A stretch of 64,000 nucleotides of DNA from contig OZ037932.1 of NCBI GenBank assembly GCA_964035575.1, positions 682,001-746,000 of the forward strand, in the 5' to 3' direction. Below are positions 61,802 through 64,000 of the stretch, piece by piece. The DNA is from Rhynchopus sp. YZ270_cl-10 (taxonomy: Eukaryota > Euglenozoa > Diplonemea > Diplonemida > Diplonemidae). Position numbers and translations under genes: made by a program. The notes beneath the pieces are model-generated. The model searched no databases and had not been told where the DNA came from. It was given only the letters and a program-made list of their open reading frames with translations. Within the stretch, counting starts at the first letter, position 1; the number at the start of each line of letters is the position of its first letter.

Positions 61802-62896
61802 TTATATTTCTGAATCGTCAGGTCTGAGAACCTTGCCCTCATGTGAGATGCCTAAGAAGGTGCCATCTTGAAGGGCGCTGATGTACGCTAAGGCACCGCA
61901 TTGCCATTCTCGGGTGACAGACATTACGCCATTATCGAGAGACAGCTCTACGACAGACGACGCAAGGCTGAGGAACGTTTTGTTCGCAATCCTGCAGTCT
62001 GCAATCCCCGTGACACGGGAGGGCAGTTGCAAGGTCGACGCTGCCTGCAACAGCTTCGTCTGCCCCCTCCCGACCGCCACACTGTTCACCCAGCACCCCC
62101 GCGCCACCAGCAGCACCCCTCCCTTCCCACGCGCTGTGGTAATACCACACACCGCCGTCACACCACCCCCCATCAAACGAAACCCCGCATGCACCTTCCC
62201 AGATGCAAGCAACACACAGATCTGCCCTTCGTCGCGCGACACTACAAAGCTGAAAACATCGACCTGCGCAAGAAATGAGTTGGGAACCGCCAAACACGAC
62301 TCTTTAATGGCAACCTGTGTATCAGGGATATGCTCGAACACTTCAACCGACACTGCTGCGAGCGAGCGTTTCCACAACGGAGCTAAACCCCACGGCTCCA
62401 CACATGCCACCACAAAATTCGTATCCACCACAACAACGCGCACTGCCCCCAACGGGGTACGCACCACCTTGACAGCACAGATGGGCCTATCTGAGATCCG
62501 TATCCGCAACGCCTCTGCAGCAGACGGACCACACACAGTCGCATTATTCGTCTCCCCCAACAGCACCACCAGCAGCCCCTCTGCCGTCCCTACCCCAGTC
62601 ACCCCATACGCAGTGTCTATCGACACTAACGTTTCTCCTGAGGCTGCTATCCGCTCTCCAATCACCGCAGGAGAAGCAAGGGGGGTAGGGTCAGAAGACG
62701 TTTCGTGTGGTGGCGGTGGTGGTGGTGAGCCCAAAGACTCTAAAGGAAGTGATGGCATGATTTGAGGTCTGATTCCCAAGTCTGCATAACTCATCCACCC
62801 CTCCCTACACGCAACCAACAGCCCGCTCGCAGAATCCACAGCCGCAACGTCAACTGCACCAAACACGGAGATGCTTTTACACATTTTTTGGGTCAT
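61802..62896 (-). CDS. Unknown beta-rich protein, 364 residues
   Basis: Alternating short hydrophobic strands with small turns (AVDSASGLLVACREGWMSY, GVGTAEGLLVVLLGE, AISALQDGTFLGISHEGKV-like segments) suggest a beta-propeller of the WD or BBS/IFT type, but no WD signature is clear. A Pro-rich loop (GSPPPPPPHE) lies near residue 60. The last residues read RPDDSEI. AAGAAG about 5 nt before the ATG could be the acceptor. Family not recognised. Confidence 0.7.
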   Translation of the reverse strand: MTQKMCKSISVFGAVDVAAVDSASGLLVACREGWMSYADLGIRPQIMPSLPLESLGSPPPPPPHETSSDPTPLASPAVIGERIAASGETLVSIDTAYGVTGVGTAEGLLVVLLGETNNATVCGPSAAEALRIRISDRPICAVKVVRTPLGAVRVVVVDTNFVVACVEPWGLAPLWKRSLAAVSVEVFEHIPDTQVAIKESCLAVPNSFLAQVDVFSFVVSRDEGQICVLLASGKVHAGFRLMGGGVTAVCGITTARGKGGVLLVARGCWVNSVAVGRGQTKLLQAASTLQLPSRVTGIADCRIANKTFLSLASSVVELSLDNGVMSVTREWQCGALAYISALQDGTFLGISHEGKVLRPDDSEI

Positions 62897-63601
62897 TTTT
62901 ATCTTCTTTGGGGCTTTCCCCTTGCCCTTTGGGGTGAAGTGATGGGAGGGAAAGGGATGAGGGAAGAGAGAGGGAGAGGGGGTGGAGGAGAAGCGAAATG
63001 AGCTGGGGCGAGGTTTACGTTTTGTTTTTTGATAAGCAGTGGGTTATGTTGTGGAGCTTTGCCGTGCAGACGGTATTTGCTACTTTTTTTGGGGGGGGAG
63101 AACCCTTCCTGTGTTGGGGGAATACCGCACAGAGGGAGGGTTGATGAGAGAGGTGTAAAAAGCGATCAAAAGGATTGTAAGAAGAAAAGTAAAACAAAAA
63201 CAAAAACAAAAACAAACAAAACAAAAGGGTCGGTAAGATGGAGCTGAAGCCGTGCATAAGTCGTGCTTAGTCACCTTAAGAAAAAAAGAAACAGAGATTT
63301 GCAAAAGATAGGAAAGTGGAGCTTACACAGAATCCACATAACGAGAAATATGCCTCAAAAATCCCCTCTGGACGAGTGAAAGAGGGAGAGGGTAAAAAAA
63401 ATATTTTTTTTGAGGGCACATAAACACATAAAGTTCACACAAAAAGAGGAAACACTTGAAAGATAAATACACATACACACCCATACCACACACACCACGC
63501 TACAATATTCCACTCTGAGGGAACTCCCCCCGCACACCTACTTTACGCCATCACTTCGAGAATACTTCGAACTACCAAAGGACACCTCGACAAACCCTCC
63601 C
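62897..63601. other. Intergenic, 705 bp
   Basis: Lies between the stop of the mannonate dehydratase fragment and the start of the 364-residue gene. Carries one hairpin element A copy (63235-63278); otherwise A/G-rich with CAAAAA runs. Confidence 0.5.
63235..63278 (-). repeat. Hairpin element A with enlarged loop
   Basis: Minus strand AAGGTGACTAAGC, ACGACTTATGCACG, GCTTCAGCTCCATCTTAC. Outer arms AAGGTGA/CCATCTT still pair; the loop gained about 7 nt. Located about 320 nt beyond the stop of the mannonate dehydratase fragment. Confidence 0.55.
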
Positions 63602-64000
63602 TTACTTGTCTTCCTTCTTGCCCTCCTTCAGACACGCAGTCAGATCTGTTGTCCTCACCCCCTTTAAAAACCTTTGCGAGGCTCTGATCATTGCTTTGAT
63701 GTACCCCGTACAGTAGGCAGTCTCAAGACCACGTCCCCCTGAGAGCTCTGGGCTGTGGTCGAGGATGAGGGTACCGTTATAGGCTTCTTCGACGAGAACG
63801 TGTACAATCTCGGCAATATCGCCGTAGCCTTCATCGAGGAACACTTCTGTGAAATCAGGCATTGTGTCAGACACATTCCGGAGGTGTACATTCACGACTT
63901 TTCCCCGCCGGATGAAACCCCGCAGGACACTTAACAGATTCCCCATCCGATCACCCCCTTCCAACCAACACCCACAGCAAAACTCCATCTTCACATTCTC
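63602..64000 (-). CDS. uxuA: Mannonate dehydratase, C-terminal part (runs off window)
   Basis: The last 132 residues are present; the frame is open to the window edge, so the start lies outside. Mannonate dehydratase (EC 4.2.1.8) removes water from D-mannonate to give 2-keto-3-deoxygluconate in hexuronate breakdown. Matches to the family: GKVVNVHLRNV (metal and substrate binding His and Arg), FTEVFLDEGYGDI, YNGTLILDHSPEL (conserved Asp-His) and CTGYIKAMIRA. The segment CGCWLEGGD also fits. The C-terminus KEGKKEDK is a short charged extension. The enzyme is chiefly bacterial, with scattered eukaryotic copies, so acquisition from bacteria is plausible. Confidence 0.8.
   Translation of the reverse strand, partial: ENVKMEFCCGCWLEGGDRMGNLLSVLRGFIRRGKVVNVHLRNVSDTMPDFTEVFLDEGYGDIAEIVHVLVEEAYNGTLILDHSPELSGGRGLETAYCTGYIKAMIRASQRFLKGVRTTDLTACLKEGKKEDK

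Noticed and set aside
1-64000. tRNA, rRNA or spliced-leader RNA genes
   Set aside because: I looked for cloverleaf B-box sequences and for a leader-plus-donor pattern and recognised none, but reading by eye can miss them; a tRNAscan and covariance search would decide.
1-64000. Retroviruses, LTR elements, Polintons or other virus-like copies
   Set aside because: No reverse transcriptase, integrase, capsid or packaging protein pattern was recognised in any frame.

Overview
The window looks like nuclear DNA of a protist of the Euglenozoa, most likely a diplonemid (inference, moderate confidence). Three observations point there. Every convincing gene over 64 kb lies on the minus strand, as in euglenozoan polycistronic gene arrays. 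Most start codons sit shortly after a pyrimidine tract ending in AG, as expected of spliced-leader acceptor sites. The calpain-like gene has the DUF1935 plus protease-like layout known from kinetoplastids. Against a kinetoplastid are several ordinary GT-AG introns (44 to 228 nt) in three genes. Coding DNA is GC-rich; the spaces between genes are full of A and T runs.

Layout, in plus coordinates (transcription runs from high to low). 0-2.4 kb: two fold-back elements and no minus-strand gene. 2.5-12.2 kb: five intron-less genes (a three-finger CCCH protein, an unknown helical protein, a small coiled-coil protein, an acidic nuclear-type protein with SUMO-like motifs, a coiled-coil protein). 13.6-19.2 kb: a secreted mucin-like protein made of 12-residue repeats. 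20.4-22.8 kb: an inverted-repeat element abutting cytosolic tryptophanyl-tRNA synthetase (three exons). 23.1-25.1 kb: an unknown protein. 25.1-29.7 kb: gene-poor, with a hAT-like element. 29.7-33.0 kb: a four-exon calpain homologue that has lost all three catalytic residues. 33-40.3 kb: gene-free, A/T-run rich, with a TA-flanked mobile element. 40.3-60.3 kb: one five-exon gene for a predicted 6468-residue single-pass membrane protein (signal peptide, Cys-rich repeats, 16 Calx-beta-like repeats with an embedded fibronectin type II module, about 75 EGF-like repeats, a transmembrane helix and a cytoplasmic tail). 61.8-62.9 kb: a beta-rich unknown protein. 63.6-64.0 kb: the C-terminal part of a mannonate dehydratase, cut by the window edge.

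The most unusual feature is not a gene. About 20 copies of a roughly 35-nt hairpin with a shared ACGAGAG-type loop are scattered between genes and in two introns, all found in the direction of transcription. Different copies use different stem sequences that keep pairing, and one stem position pairs (as G-U) only in RNA made from the gene strand. A T-rich tract usually follows. This suggests a structured RNA signal or a small RNA family. I know of no described element that matches it, but I could not search.
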